Position numbers and translations under genes: made by a program
Shown here: piece after piece, positions 21,626 through 34,280 of the stretch
Numbering within the stretch: the stretch's first letter is position 1
How the letters are laid out: every line of letters starts with the position of its first letter
The notes under the pieces: model-generated
Database searches by the model: none
Told to the model about the DNA's origin: nothing
Seen by the model: the letters and a program-made list of their open reading frames with translations, nothing else
Assembly (NCBI GenBank): GCA_030490835.1
Contig: CM059971.1
Span: forward strand, 53,430,012-53,494,011
Source: Annona cherimola
Taxonomy: Eukaryota > Streptophyta > Magnoliopsida > Magnoliales > Annonaceae
Reading direction: 5' to 3'
DNA length: 64,000 nt

Positions 21626-22481
21626 TGTGGCGCCCCGACCCGAGTGCCTAGAAGCCTTGCTCCGGGATCATTATTGATTGGTAAACGTGACTCAGGATTG
21701 TTGCCCTGATCACACAGCAGGATTTTTAATTGGATCTCGTCCAAATTTTATTTTCTTTCCTTCCTTTTCTTTCATCACATAACAAACACTTGTCATCAAT
21801 TTTACACATGATACTCATAATACCTCATTACATAACATCATATCATCATATATGAACACATTCTTGACATCAATTTCACATATATTATTCATATCATAAT
21901 AACTAACTTATCTACATCACAAGTTCTTTCAATCTATACATTTCATACATACATATTTTGAAAATTCCATATAATCATTCATACCATATACAGACCAGCT
22001 TGTTGAAAAGTTTTCTTCATACTCTTTTCCTTTCCTGTGTGGCCTGTGTTGTACCTGTCTATGGTTGGGGAAAACAAAACATGAGTCAAAACTCAATAAG
22101 CAAGCATTTTTCATTTTAAATGCATTTCTAACCTTTCAGTAGTAGACGCTTAACAAGCGTTCGACTAGCAATTGGAGGAAACCTTTTCATAAATATTTCA
22201 TAATCCCAATTTATGGAAAACATATGCTTGTAAAACTTGACATATAAATTCTTTTTCCATGGACATATTTATGTTCTAAAATATTTTTCATCGAAACTCC
22301 TTTTCTCATAGGACATTCTCATGTCCTAAAATACTTTTCTTAAAACCCTTTTTTAAGCATATGCAACATGCAATATGTCTCTGTCCATCTGATAGGTGAC
22401 ACTTATCAAGTGATCATCCTTCCTTAGGAGAGAAACCCTTCCAGGTGATAGTCTGCGAGCCAGGCGGCTATCTGTGTTCAT

Positions 22482-22497
22482 CTCCCATTTTAGGGAG
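22482..22497 (-). other. Conserved stem-loop in family-B LTR
   Basis: CTCCC-6 nt-GGGAG, the same relative place as in family F (3496-3511). Confidence 0.45.
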
Positions 22498-23426
22498 GAC
22501 ACCACCAGCATTTAACCTTATTCAATCGACTTGGCCTATGCAAAGGGGGCCCAATTTGCAACCGCGTCCAGCTTTCATATCCTCTACAGTAGACCTAGTA
22601 CATAATCCTTGTGCACACTTTTCCTTCACATTCACATGCTAGCATGATTTTATAAAAACCACAGACCACAGTCTGTGTCCTTTTTCTGAAAACTTGATGC
22701 TAGCATGCTTTCATAAAATACTACAGACCTCAGCCTATATTCCTTTCAAATCTTGAAAACTGGGCTTAACCCATGTTAACGAGTTCTATACTCAAAACGT
22801 TTTGTAAGGATGGCCAACCTTAAAACATTTATATTTCATAAATCATTTGAAGTATTCAAGGAAAATATTTGAAATAATAATATTTTCTAACCGTTTTGTA
22901 AATAATTTTTGAATGATAAAACGTCATTAAAATATTTGAAACCAAAAGATTTTTCTTACAAATATTTTTCCCATTTATGGGTTTTTATGATCAAAGGACA
23001 TGCAAGTACATGCTTTCATCTAATATCATATACTTTTGTCCACCTGTCTTATTGTTCATTTCTATATGTAATAGATTTGTATAATCCTTTGAACATTACT
23101 CAAATCATTTTTCAAATTAATTTATTATGTTGGCCTTCCTTAAATTCTTCTCGAACAATAGATTTTGGAAATTCCAATATTTAGAGAACCTTTGAAACAT
23201 ATCATGAAAATACTTCAAAACCTTGAAATAAAACTATTTTAAAACATTTATTTCAAATATCAATTAAAAATCTCATTTTCCTTTCAACACAACCTTTTCA
23301 ACATTTGCATTTCAATATTTTTCAACATTAAAAGGATTTGCTTCTAACGAAGCAATTTTCAAAACAATTTAAGATTGCAGAGTAAAGTCATATAAAATTA
23401 TATTTTCAAAAGGTTTGCTTGCTTAC

Positions 23427-23469
23427 CTGCATAGTCAACTTGTACCTTCCACTTTTCCTTTTCCTTTTC
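23427..23469 (-). other. Predicted mini-exon of family-B LTR
   Basis: On the minus strand a 43 nt stretch beginning GAAAAGGAAAAGG lies between TTTGTATAG and GTAAGCAAGC. The downstream acceptor TTTTCCCCAACCATAG ends at 22059 on the minus strand. Confidence 0.42.
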
Positions 23470-26264
23470 CTATACAAATGAAAAGGACTATTTATAACAT
23501 TCCATGCTTGCATAATGAATTTATTTTTCTAACTTATGTATGTTTTATCTCATACAACTATCTCCTATTCACATTTACACACTTGGCTACTACTAACCAT
23601 TTTTCTATCATCTATAAATCATTAATTAAACATGATTAGAATAGAATTTAAAATCTATTTTTAAACATTTATACATATACTCATTATTTCATGGCTATTT
23701 AGACCATGAAAATTCAAACATTACAGCCTAGCTATTTTTGACGTCACCTGATTGGGAGTCATATTTTATCAAACCCATAAATTATTTTAATACTAAATTA
23801 AACATTATATATACATGGATTAATATTCAATAAATTATAGAAACAACCCATGCTTGTCTAAATTTTTAGAAATTTACAACCTTTCTTTCATCATCCATAA
23901 ATCATATATTAAACATGGTTTATACAGATTTAAAAATCTATTTTGAACCTGTTTTCACGCCTATCATTTTTATCATTTCAATTTACTAATTCAACGTAAA
24001 TATAACAGAAATAAAAATATGTTTTAAACGTCACTTATACTCAATATTTTCAAGCCATATATTAAACATGATTTTAACAGAAATTAAAATCTGTTAATTC
24101 AACATGAAATCAAATAGGGTATATTTTTAGCAAAATAGTCATCATATAAAATATAAATCAATCTTTATAATTAATGAAATCAGAACCGAAATTAATTGAT
24201 GTAAAAATCTAGACGTTATCAATGATCATCCATCTGTCCTTCTTTTGCATTTTTCTTTATATAAAAAAATGCCCAGCAATATCAATTAACATTTAGCATC
24301 ATTATAATAGCATCCATTAGAATTCAGCAACGTCCAGCCATATCCGTCTCATTTGATATATTAAATAAATATTTTATTTCAGCAAGAAATATATCTTTCC
24401 TTGATCGTCTAGCATTTTTATAAAAAAAACTAATTAAAAATGTTGAAACAGCATGAAGCAATTTAAAGGAGAGGAATTTAAATGAGAACCTCGATGCGGG
24501 AGCGTTACTTTCCTTGAGGAATTTTTTTTAAATAGTTATATTAACCATAACCTTGTCTGGACGTAATTGGATGGGGAAATTTTCAATTTAATTACATAAA
24601 TGGATCACTTGAAAGGTATGAGAAATTAATAATTATAACCTATTGTGCTGAATTAATTAAATAGCAAAATCATGCTGAAATATTAAATCATATATTCATA
24701 AAACATTTATCATATAAATCAAAGTTCAGCATGATACTTTCTAAATTTATGAATTCCAAAATCAATTGATCATTTTAACTAATTTAAACATTACATACTC
24801 AGAAAATTAACTTATTAAAATTATTGCCCGGTTAAAACTAAATTTCTGGATATCATTTTTAAATGAAAAAGAAATCACATTTTCAGACGTCAAACTAAGT
24901 CTGAAATTTTATTTTCAGACATTAGTTTATTCATTCATTCCATTCATCATTCATTTTCATTCATCATTTTTCATTTCATTTTTTTTGCTGTCCTTTTGAA
25001 CGTCCATATATTTTCATAAAAAAATATTTAAAATATTTAGACAGGGAACGAGCAGCATTTTCAGACATTAAGAAAATTATTTTAACATGAAGAAATTAAA
25101 GGAATGGAAGTAAAAAGGAGACGAATTAATAGAACCTGTTAAACGCTTTGGACGTCTTTGCTAAACAATTTGCTGCTACTGTCCGTTCTCCCTTTTTGAT
25201 TCTGTAGTCTATTTACGTCCAGCAAGAGCTCCATTTATACGTCTCTTTAATCGGTTTACCATAGTTTTAATTTGACCTAACTCAAGGTCACCGTTTATCA
25301 TCTTACAGGTGTTTAATTTTCAACATTCCAGCATATATGCAGCTGTCCGTGCACCGTCCGTCGCTCCAGCGCTGCTTCTTTTCATTTTTGTTTCTTTTTT
25401 TTTATTTACATTAATAAATTAATTCATAACTGCCCACATACACACTTATATATTATGAAATTTTTTTTATTAATATATATACAATCGCTCACAAAATACA
25501 CCTTTTGGAATTTTGAAAAAAAAAATTTGTTTTATTTTAATTGACTAATTCACATTTGGACGAAAAAATCTCTTTTTAAATTTTTGGAGACATGTTTTCC
25601 AAAATTTAATTCCTTCATTAATTTGGGCATATTAATTTAAGATTTCCCTTAAAATTTCAACTTAATCGGAGTTGTGTACCTATTTTTATTTAATTATTGA
25701 AAAATGGACATATATATGTCTCCACAAAATTCACATACATTTCAAATGTGAATTTTGAAATTTTCATAATTATTCTAAATAATTCTTCATAACCCATAAA
25801 AATTTTCATCTTGAAATAATCATTATAGACCAACTTATGGTCTTTTGAAGCTAATTCATAACATTAATTATGATAATAATATTTTTAATCATAATTTTCA
25901 AAATTTCCTCGTTGATCACGTAAGTTACCTCATGATCAAGTTATCCTTAAAATTCCATCTCAATTGGACTTCAACATTGTCCGATATGAATTCCCTAAGA
26001 AATTCCCAATTTAACCATATTCTTAAATTTCCAAAATTACATGGAAAATGAATTTTAACGAGTTGCCACCTAAGCATTCTCCATCCTTTTTTGTCTTTCC
26101 GTGATCATCGCTAATCCCTACTTTACTTAATCATTTTTTCCACTAATTTTCATTTCCCATATGGGTTACACCTGAACCCTTCATTTTATGAGATTTCGAT
26201 TTTTATCCTTTAGACGATTTCAAGCTATATTTATTAAGCTTAAAATTTAGGGTTTCATACCTAG

Positions 26265-27206
26265 AGCCAGAATAGACATCCAGAGAAGGAAACAACTCGA
26301 TTGAAACGCGAATTGAAGAGAAGATTCAACCCCGTTGGTGGAAACCGCCAGAAAACCAGTTTTCTCTTTATCTTTCTATTTATCTTTCTCTATTTTTCTG
26401 GATACTTACAATAATGGATGTAAAGGATTTTATGATCATGTCTTTGAACTAAACTTCCTTTAGATGGATAGTTAGGATGAATTGATATCCAATTATATTG
26501 TATTGGTTCTTTGAGATTCAGGAATGAATATTTGATTTTTCTATATGATTGTGTGTGATTTACCTTTACACATGTGGTTTAATACTTTTTACAAGATTAT
26601 CTACCTTGTAAAATGATTTAATTGATTGACTTATCCTTGGAAAAGAAAAATCTTTACTAGATCTGTGTAGGGCAAAGGTTTCCTCTTTGTTAAGGGGAGT
26701 TGTCTAATTGATAGAAATATACCGTTAAACCCTGTGTAGTCAATCAACAGGTTATGAACTTATCAATTTTACTTTATTTAATGGCATGAGAACATAGCAA
26801 TTAAATAGGATGTAATTAGTTTTATATAATGTTGGAAGACATATATAAATATTATTTAACTTGGACTAGTAAATCCATGCACAATCCAATGAAAAAGAAC
26901 CAATGCAATATAATTTAGATTCAAGGATTCCGAGCTATCCATTTTCCATCCCCGATTGATAAACCTGTTTCTAGTATTCCAACGATTCCGTGGACTCTAT
27001 TCTGATTTCTTATTACCTTTGTTAGCTTCAGTTTTAAATTCAAAAACTCAAAATTTTCTACCCACCAAAAGTAGTTAAACTAATTAATAATTCTAGTAAG
27101 ACAATTCCTAGTGGGAACGATACTCTACTCACTCTTTATTACTTGATTCGGCACGTATACTTGCGTTAAAAGCGAGCATTTTAATTGACATATACGCAGC
27201 TCGTCA
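26265..27206 (+). repeat. 3' LTR of Athila 1, second part
   Basis: It resumes at AGAGCCAGAATAGACATCC exactly where the first part stops. It is collinear with 8026-8960 and ends CAGCTCGTCA at 27206. The duplication cttgt follows at 27207-27211. Confidence 0.9.
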
Positions 27207-27211
27207 CTTGT

Positions 27212-28636
27212 TCCCTAGGGTTTACTTCAGGTTGGCTAGGGAGTTTGCCCTGGTCTCTATGGAATGAGGTAGTGACATGTCGGGCAATTTGATTTTCAAG
27301 CAGTTTAATATGGATTTTCATTTGGCTCATTTCTTCAAGTAGTTTGTCAATCAAGGGATCAGAGGGTTGTGCTTGAGGTGGTGCAGGTAGCGCGGCTAGC
27401 TTGGTATGAGGGAGGACTTAGTGGTCTTCTTAGGAATCCAAATGGCTTATTATTTTGAACATAGTTTTGGGTATTTGACTGGTTGGCCCAAGAGAAATTA
27501 GGGTGGTTCCTCCATCCAAGGTTGTAAGTATTTGAGTAAGAGTTACCATAAGTGCGAGTATCATACTAGTTATTGAATGCATTGGCCTACTTGCTTCTGT
27601 TGTCCTGGATGGAAAAACTACACTCAAACGTGTAGTGTGAACCTCCACAGATCTCACATGAAATTTATCGAGAAGAAGATGCATTCTGGTCCGTGGGTTC
27701 CTGCTTCTTTTGCTGGAAAAGTTGATCAAGTTTAGCATGAAGAGAATTTATGGATTCGATATCATATACATTACCTCACCGAGAGGGTCCTTGAATGTCG
27801 CCGTATTGAGAATCATAAAGAGCCAAGTCATCGAGGAGTTCGAGAGTCTCCTCGTCAGTGAGTCGCATGAATCGGCCACCAGCGGCTGAATTGACAGCGC
27901 TTCGGCTAGGTCGATCGAGTCCATTGAAAAAGTTTTCAATAATGTCACCCTACGAGATGCCATGATGAGGGCACTTGCGCTGTAGATCTTTCATTCTCTC
28001 CCACGCATCGTATAGAATTTTTCCATCTTTTTGGACAAACTGATTGATTTCATCCCTGATTTTCCTGATTTTAGTGGGTGGAAAGAATTTCTCCAGGAAG
28101 GCAGTAGAGAGCTCATCCCATCTATTGAAGGTGTCGGGTGGCATAGAATAGAACCACTCGCCTGCCCTGTCATGAAGAGAAAATGGGAAAAGCTGAAGAC
28201 GAATTACCTCGCGTGGGATATTTTGTACCTTGATTGTGTTGCACAGCTGCAGGAACTTAGTGATGTGTATGGTTGGGTTTTCAGAGAATAGTCCTGCAAA
28301 TTGGTCTTGTTGAACCATCCGAATAATCCCAGGATTGAGATCAAAACTTCTTACATCAATTTCTGGTTCCACTATGCATGATCGAAATCCTCGAGGGTTC
28401 GGTCGGTTCCAATCGCTAAGAGTTACCATTCTTGGAGGAGCATTGTTCTCAGCCTGACCTTCCTCCTGCTCTTGATGTGGCGAGTTTGGATTGTTGCGTT
28501 CCGCCATAGTGTCTTGAGAAGATCGCTGCTGTTTGTACTCACGAATTCTTCTTCTAAAAGAACGTTCAATCTCAGGGTCAGCAACAAAGAGTTTTTCGGC
28601 TAGTTGTTTTGCAAAGTTTCGGGCATGTGGATGCAT
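27212..28636 (-). pseudogene. Athila copy 2 gag, N-terminal and central part
   Basis: On the minus strand ATG 28634-28636 opens a 228-codon frame. It starts with MHPHARNFAKQLAEKLFVAD and basic RSFRRRIREYKQQR, then has the gag domain: MVQQDQFAGLFSENPTIHI, FPFSLHDRAGEWFYSMPP, FLEKFFPPTK, RKCPHHGI. After a frameshift near 27950 the domain continues to a zinc knuckle CEICGGSHYTFEC near 27650 and an Asn-rich segment. Stops near 27780, 27660 and below degrade it. It is interrupted at 27212 by Athila 1 and continues at 7316. Better kept N-terminally than the Athila 1 gag. Confidence 0.88.
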
Positions 28637-28867
28637 ACAAAGATTAATTAGCTAGTTCAGAAAAAATAAAAAAAATAAGAACGAGAGATGGAAAAGAAAG
28701 AAAATAAAAAATAAAAAATAAAAATAAAAATAATAAAAAAATAAAAAAATAGATAGAGATAAAAGACAGAAAAAAGAAAAAAGAAAAGATAAAAAAATAA
28801 AAAAACTAATAGAAAAAGAAAAGAACAAAGAAAGTATCTAAAAATAAAATTTAAAGTAATGCCGAAT
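28637..28867 (-). other. Athila 2 leader, T-rich on the coding strand
   Basis: The segment between primer site and gag start is an A-rich low-complexity stretch on the plus strand (AAAATAAAAAATAAAAATA repeats at 28680-28850). No ORF. Confidence 0.6.
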
Positions 28868-28885
28868 TCCTCGGCAACAGTGCCA
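28868..28885 (-). other. Primer-binding site of Athila 2, tRNA-Asp type
   Basis: The minus strand reads TGGCACTGTTGCCGAGGA, two transitions from the tRNA-Asp form. It starts 7 bases inside the LTR end at 28893. Confidence 0.75.
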
Positions 28886-29702
28886 AAATACTTGTTCGCA
28901 ATCTCACCACAAGTGCACGAGTCGTAGATTGTAGTATATAAATTATCGATCCACAGGGAATTCAGGACTATAAATTTTGCTTTTAAACGCTTTCATGTCG
29001 AATATGAAGAGAATATAGTAAATAAAATAGAAAAGAAATAGAAAAAGGGAAGAAAAAATTACAAATTGAAATGAGTAGAGAACGAGAGTACGAGTACCTA
29101 GGGTCTAGTATTTTACATGTGTCTTTTGCAACGGGTAGTGGTATAATGATTTAATCTGGATATTATTTGTTAAAGAAGAACAAACCCTAATTTATCCTTG
29201 CACCTTCTCTCAAAACCTACAAGGCATACCCTAATTTTCTTAACCACCTATTCTCATGGGATTAAGTTAATTAGAATTCATTAAGTTCTATGGTTCGTTC
29301 ATGAAATTCCTCAAGGTCATTATGCCTATTCTCATGGTCTTAGATTTTCAGGTTTAATATCTTGATTATCGTATATTAGGCTTGCACCTCTCGATTCCAT
29401 CACCTAATATATGAAATTATGCCAAAGTACGAGCCTATGTACAAAGCAAGCATTAAAAATCACAAGATATTAAATTAACAACAATATCCATCATAAATAA
29501 ATTGAAAACCGACACCACGCTACATTGTACACGTGCTATATCCTAAACCCTATATTTAGGGCTTAACCTAGCATGTTTAAGTCCAAAATAAAATTAAAAT
29601 CAAAATCCATCTTAAACAAAGCAATTAAATGGGAAAAGATAGAAAAGCTTATTGGTTTGAAGCCTCCGACGGTGTGTCGGCCGCTCCACGCAACTCACCG
29701 AT

Positions 29703-29727
29703 CCACCTCTCTCTCTCTCTCTCCCTC

Positions 29728-29758
<31 letters not shown>
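29703..29758. repeat. (CT)n microsatellite
   Basis: Runs of CTCTCTCTC broken by CCCT. It is (GA)n on the LTR sense strand, about 120-180 bases downstream of the TATA box. Confidence 0.9.
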
Positions 29759-29873
29759 AAATTCTGGTCTTATTTTTTTGCCCGAAAAAATCCCAAAAAT
29801 CTCAGCTCTCAATTTTTGCTCTCAATTTTTCTGTTGCCCGCTGGATTTTCTTCCCCTTCTGCCATCTCTCCAA

Positions 29874-29884
29874 CCCTTTTTATA
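29874..29884 (-). promoter_or_regulatory. TATA box of Athila 2 5' LTR
   Basis: The minus strand reads TATAAAAAGGG, followed downstream by the GA-rich leader. Confidence 0.55.
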
Positions 29885-31500
29885 ACACCAGATAACTGCG
29901 CAAAGAGTATCAAGGTGGGCCCTACATAATGGTAATTTTTTGTGCAATTGTATTTGCGCTATGTTTGAATTGCGACATGATCTTGATTAATTGTCTAGAT
30001 CGGTAAAGACAAAAAAAGTTTCTGTATGCATGATTATATTGCGTGAATTTTCCATACGCAATGGGACCCACTTGGTTGGATGATTGGCTGAAGGACGGCT
30101 GAGATAAGCTAAATGTGGGCAGTGAATTGTGCACAAAAAATTGATGCTTAACCTGTCTTGGATGGCATCAAAGAATGGTACGACGCAGATTATCTAGCTT
30201 GGGCAGTAAGAAAATAACGTGAATTGCTGAATCAGATTTCTGGACAGTTAATGGATGGATTAATTTTGCTGGCCATTGCTGATCTTATGGGGCCCTTAAT
30301 TCCGTTTCCATGTTGGATACTACCAATCCATGCATTTTCTTCTTTAATTTACGCAATTTGAATTGCATTATGATTTGGATGGTTGCATCATTTAGAATTT
30401 CTGCTGGTTATGGATTTCTGCAATGGACGACTGAGATGAGATTGTTCGGTGGCAAATTTCTTCAAGGGTGGTGGCTGAATGATTAAAATCTGAACATGAA
30501 TTGCGTGATTTTGTATGACTTGGAACCGTCAACTTCAGATGGGCGGTGCTGATGTTGCTTTGGGCGATTAAAAAATCTGATGGGCGATGATTTAATTGCG
30601 TGGCTTAAATTTTCAGCCATTAATTTTTGGTTTAATTGGACGGCTGTAAATTCATCTGATTGACGATCGTTGTTGATTTTCTGGTGGGCCTCACTGGATT
30701 TGGATGACAAATAGCTGCAACATCTAGACAGTAATTAGGCAGATAAAAAAATGAAGGGCTAAGATGCTGCTAGTTGTGCATGGAACGGCTGAAATTTTAT
30801 ATGCTTAGATGGACAGAAATTTTTGGACGATTGGATGGGCTGCATTGATTGGCCGGTGATGAAATGGATGGATGGCTCAAATGGAATTAATGCACGGCCG
30901 GCTAAGATGGGATTTTTCTGGATGACCGGTGATTGAATTGGATGGCCTGGATTTTTGCTGCTGATCACAGTTAGAATTTTCCTGGATAAAAGAAATCCAG
31001 GCCGTTAATTTTCTGATGATCTGGTGGGCCTTAATGGATGGCTGGATTTATGATTTTATGCATTAAATGGATGGTGAAAACATCTAGTTGGATCTGGACA
31101 GTTTTGAACGGTCCAGATTTAATTAACTGGATGTTGATGATTTTGTGGGGCCCACTCTCGATCTTGCAAACTTGTATAAAAAATATTTAAACCAAATTAT
31201 ATACCCATCAAATTAATAAATAGGTGATTAATAAAAAATATTTAAAGCCCAATTGTTGCAACACTTTAATAAAATATATCAAGCACTTGTGATTTTGTGG
31301 CAACAAATAAAAAATATAATTTCAAGTTAGAAGATCACTAAAATTTTTTAAATAAATTGAAATTGATATCTAATACCCAAATGTTGCAAAACCACATTTT
31401 AAACCAAATTTCACATTAAACTCAATTAATTATCCACCAAATTAGTATAAAATGCCCATCAAATATATTATTAATTTTCGATTATCAATTTCAACCTCAT

Positions 31501-32718
31501 TTTTGAGGTTAATAATGTTCATAATTATCCTCTAAAGGTGTTGTCATATTTATCCATGTAAATACCATTTTTACAGAATTTTTAAAATACAAAAATCTGC
31601 TCAAAACCTGTCCACATGATCACGTGCAATGTTGTCCATGATTTTGGCATTTTGTGCATCATGAAAAGCTGCCCAATCTATGCATTTTGTGCCTCTGATC
31701 TTGCTGCCCCTTTTGCATATAATTTTTGAATTTTTGGAAATTGTAAAATTCCTAAAAAATTCCTGGTTAAGCCATCTCAATTGCCCCTTAAATGCATTGA
31801 CTTTTCATTAAATGAAAAGCCACTTTTTAAAAGAAAAATTCAAATGGTTTTTTCTCAGGTGATTAAGCAATTTTCCATGATATTTAGCCTAATCAAACTC
31901 ATCCATATGATAAGTCATCTCATTTTAGTCATCCACAAAAAATTTCATCTCAAAATGAACTTTCTAGTGTAAGTTATGATCATTTGAAAATGTCTCTTGA
32001 ATTTGGATGAAATTAAATAATTATTACCCTAATTTAATCATGATTAACATAATCCATTCCATTCATGAGGTAGAGCACGTCAACATGTCTTACCCTTCAA
32101 ATTTCATGTCAATCCGTCTTATGGGCGTCAAGTTATGAATTTTCAAACAATAACCTCATTAATCCCATAATTATCATTAATTTAATCATAATTAATGAAA
32201 TAATTAACCATGTTATATCATCATTTTCTATACCTATTTGGTCTCTTTGTATACATTAAACCAAATTAAGCTAAGGTGATTAACTTAATCGCCCTACTTA
32301 ATCAATTGCTTCAATCTCAATCATCCAATTAAATCATACAATCAATAATGATTAAATGTCTAAATTACATGTATGGATCTCAATTGTTCTTGATATCATA
32401 GTTGCTAAGTCCAAGTTTGAACTATTCAATATTTGCAAGCTTTCAAATGCGATCTTCTCAAGCTCCTCTTTCTAATACATTAAGCATTGATATGTAATTG
32501 TTGTGTTCTCCCTCAAATAAGAATTGAAAGAGTTGAAACTTGATTGTTGTTAATCATTGATCATTGCTTACACCAAAATGATTAAAATCATGCTTAAGTT
32601 GTAACTCTTAAGATCACAAAGAAAATGGTCAAAAAGAGTTAACAATTAAACATGTCAAACTCTTTACATCTATACGATCTTAAAAAGAGTGATCTTCTCA
32701 ATATTCCCTACTTTAAGA
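31501..32718. other. AT-rich LTR-like debris, unassigned
   Basis: No ORF of note. Segments near 31960-32150 resemble 6520-6690 in the family-F LTR, including GGCGTCAAGTTATGAATTTTC on the plus strand. Part may therefore be a decayed Tekay-like U3 or the outer part of the Athila 2 LTR. 32360-32718 shows nothing I can identify. Confidence 0.4.
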
Positions 32719-33676
32719 TGTTGGTCCTGAGTTTGTAGTAAACCCAAGAGGGGAGGGGTGAATTGGGTTCTTTTAAATTTCTTTTTTAATCTTAAATGTA
32801 ACCCCTTTGTAGATTAAGTCCCCTTGAATGAAAATGTGGACAACCCTTCTTACTCCACTTTTCTAAGAGCACACCCTTGTGTCGTGTGTTCTACTATATC
32901 AATAGATGTACAAATAGATCCCTTGCTCTTTTCTAGATTATAGTTCTAGGGGGGCCTTTACAAACGCAATGCAAGTAGACAATGAGTCACACTCCAACCT
33001 TACACTACTCGTCATTACTTGGCCTTAGTCTCCAATACCAAGAAAAATATAATTATAAGAGAACAAATTTATGAGAGAATTCTACACTTTACAGATTGCG
33101 CAGATGAAATTTCTACACAAAGAACTTATAAAGCTTGAGATCTGTGAGAAGCTTCAGTATTTGTAGTGAATATTGTAGTTTTTTTATAGCACTTTAATGA
33201 TCACTTGATTGTTTGTGAGTGGAAGGTGTAGGTTTAATCAATGCTCTAGCTAACCCTCTTCATTCAACTTGATAAGCTTTAAATAATGGAGGAGTAAATT
33301 TGAACGTTATGAGGTAGGTGGCGCAAATTAAATGCACCGACATTTGAATTTTTTTTACCGTTACAGTGCAAGTCGCAGCTGGAGTTGACTTGGCTATATA
33401 ACTTCTCATCCTGCTTGAATCTTCAATATGCAAGTAATATGCTTTTGAGGCTTTGTTAGTTCAAGTTCTTGACTTGAGTCGACTTGATCTTGGACTTCAT
33501 CCAAGTTGATTATGGAGTTGACTTGGATATGTGAGTTGACATGTGGTACTTAGCATTTAAAAACTTACTTGGCTCCTTTGGAATGCAAGTCGGAGTTTAA
33601 GGTCGACTTGACCCAAGTAGTAGAGTGGAGTCGACTTGAGGTGCGACTTCACTTATTCAACTTTGAGTCCATAAAA
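32719..33676 (-). mobile_element. SIRE-type LTR, first part (split by LTR E)
   Basis: It starts TGTTGGTCCTGAG on the plus strand, as do 52463 and 60194. It contains AAGAGGGGAGGGGTGAATTG, the promoter-proximal block, and several GTCGACTT-like motifs (33370-33650). It is cut at 33676 by the LTR E insertion and resumes at 38700. More diverged than the other two SIRE LTRs. Confidence 0.75.
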
Positions 33677-33681
33677 ATACA
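33677..33681. repeat. Target site duplication of LTR E, left copy
   Basis: ataca, matched exactly at 38695-38699. Confidence 0.8.
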
Positions 33682-33842
33682 TGATGCGCACCAAGTGTTT
33701 GTCGTTAAGAGCATTGTGATTACCAGTTTAATTAAAATTAATCGAAACACATTAAAGCTACCACTATGCGGGTGATAGTGTAGAATAATGGTGAGTCGGG
33801 TCGAATCCACAGAGAGGCGATGCAGTTTTGAATTATTTTAAG

Positions 33843-33975
33843 AAAAAGAGAGGGTATGGATAAGAGAGAGAAAGAAAGTGGAGAGAGAAAGAGAGGCTAG
33901 AGAGATAAGAAAAGAGAAAAAGAAGAAATTAGAGAGAGAGAGGGAAAGAAATTAGAAAGAGAGAGAAAAGATTAG
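33843..33975 (+). repeat. GA-rich simple sequence in LTR E leader
   Basis: Plus-strand AGAGAGAAAG repeats over about 130 bases, which is CT-rich on the LTR sense strand. Confidence 0.8.
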
Positions 33976-34280
33976 AAGAGTTGGAGTAAAAGAAAGTGAG
34001 ACAAGAAGCTAAAATAAAAGAAATTATAATTAACTAACAACTGAATTAAAGCTATTCTAAGAAAGCAATTAAAGTTATCAAATTCAACTATTAAAACAGG
34101 AAAGAGAATTACATTAAACTTAATCTAAAAATTACAGAGCAGAAAATAAAGCAGTAAATCTAATCTAAGAATTAAAACTACAAATTAAAAATTAACAACT
34201 ACGAAGCAATACAAACCATAAAGCAACAAAATAAAATTTACATCACCCAAATATGAAGAGCAAATCTCTACGTAATGGAA

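Larger units (their letters stand above)
21626..26257 (-). mobile_element. Solo LTR of Tekay-like family B, about 4.6 kb
   Basis: The low end is TGTGGCGCCCCG and the high end GGGTTTCA, so on the minus strand it runs TGAAACCC...GGGCGCCACA. It is flanked by cttag (21621-21625) and, after two extra bases, cctag (26260-26264), an imperfect duplication. The sequence on both sides is one continuous Athila LTR. No internal domain, PBS or polypurine tract. It shares with families A and F the end block, the mini-exon, the AG acceptor and the CTCCC stem, while the 23700-26200 part is AT-rich and unlike the others. No genes. Confidence 0.82.
7322..27206 (+). mobile_element. Athila-type Ty3/gypsy retrotransposon copy 1, full length with nested insertions
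   Basis: Complete by structure: 5' LTR, tRNA-Asp primer site, gag, protease, RT, RNase H, integrase, a downstream ORF, polypurine tract and 3' LTR. It is flanked by the 5 bp duplication cttgt. It sits in the gag of Athila copy 2, which is in the opposite orientation. Two later solo LTRs interrupt it: family A at 11722-14835 (RT gene) and family B at 21626-26257 (3' LTR). Without them the element is about 12.1 kb, normal for Athila. The 5' LTR starts TC instead of TG. The gag-protease-RT frame is kept apart from stop codons; downstream parts have frameshifts. Inactive. Confidence 0.9.
28893..31500 (-). repeat. 5' LTR of Athila 2 (outer end uncertain)
   Basis: The minus strand ends GATTGCGAACA just before the primer site. 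The R-U5 part holds a (GA)n run and the ATCGATCCACAGGGAA segment, which is similar to GAATCCACAGAGAG in LTR E. The U3 part (29885-31200) repeats short forms of GACGGCTGAGAT and GGATGG, and then turns AT-rich. The outer TG end could not be fixed; 31500 is an estimate. Confidence 0.55.

Noticed and set aside
29573..29929. 118-codon ORF across the (CT)n run
   Set aside because: It is a product of the microsatellite (Leu/Ser repeats) in the LTR leader.
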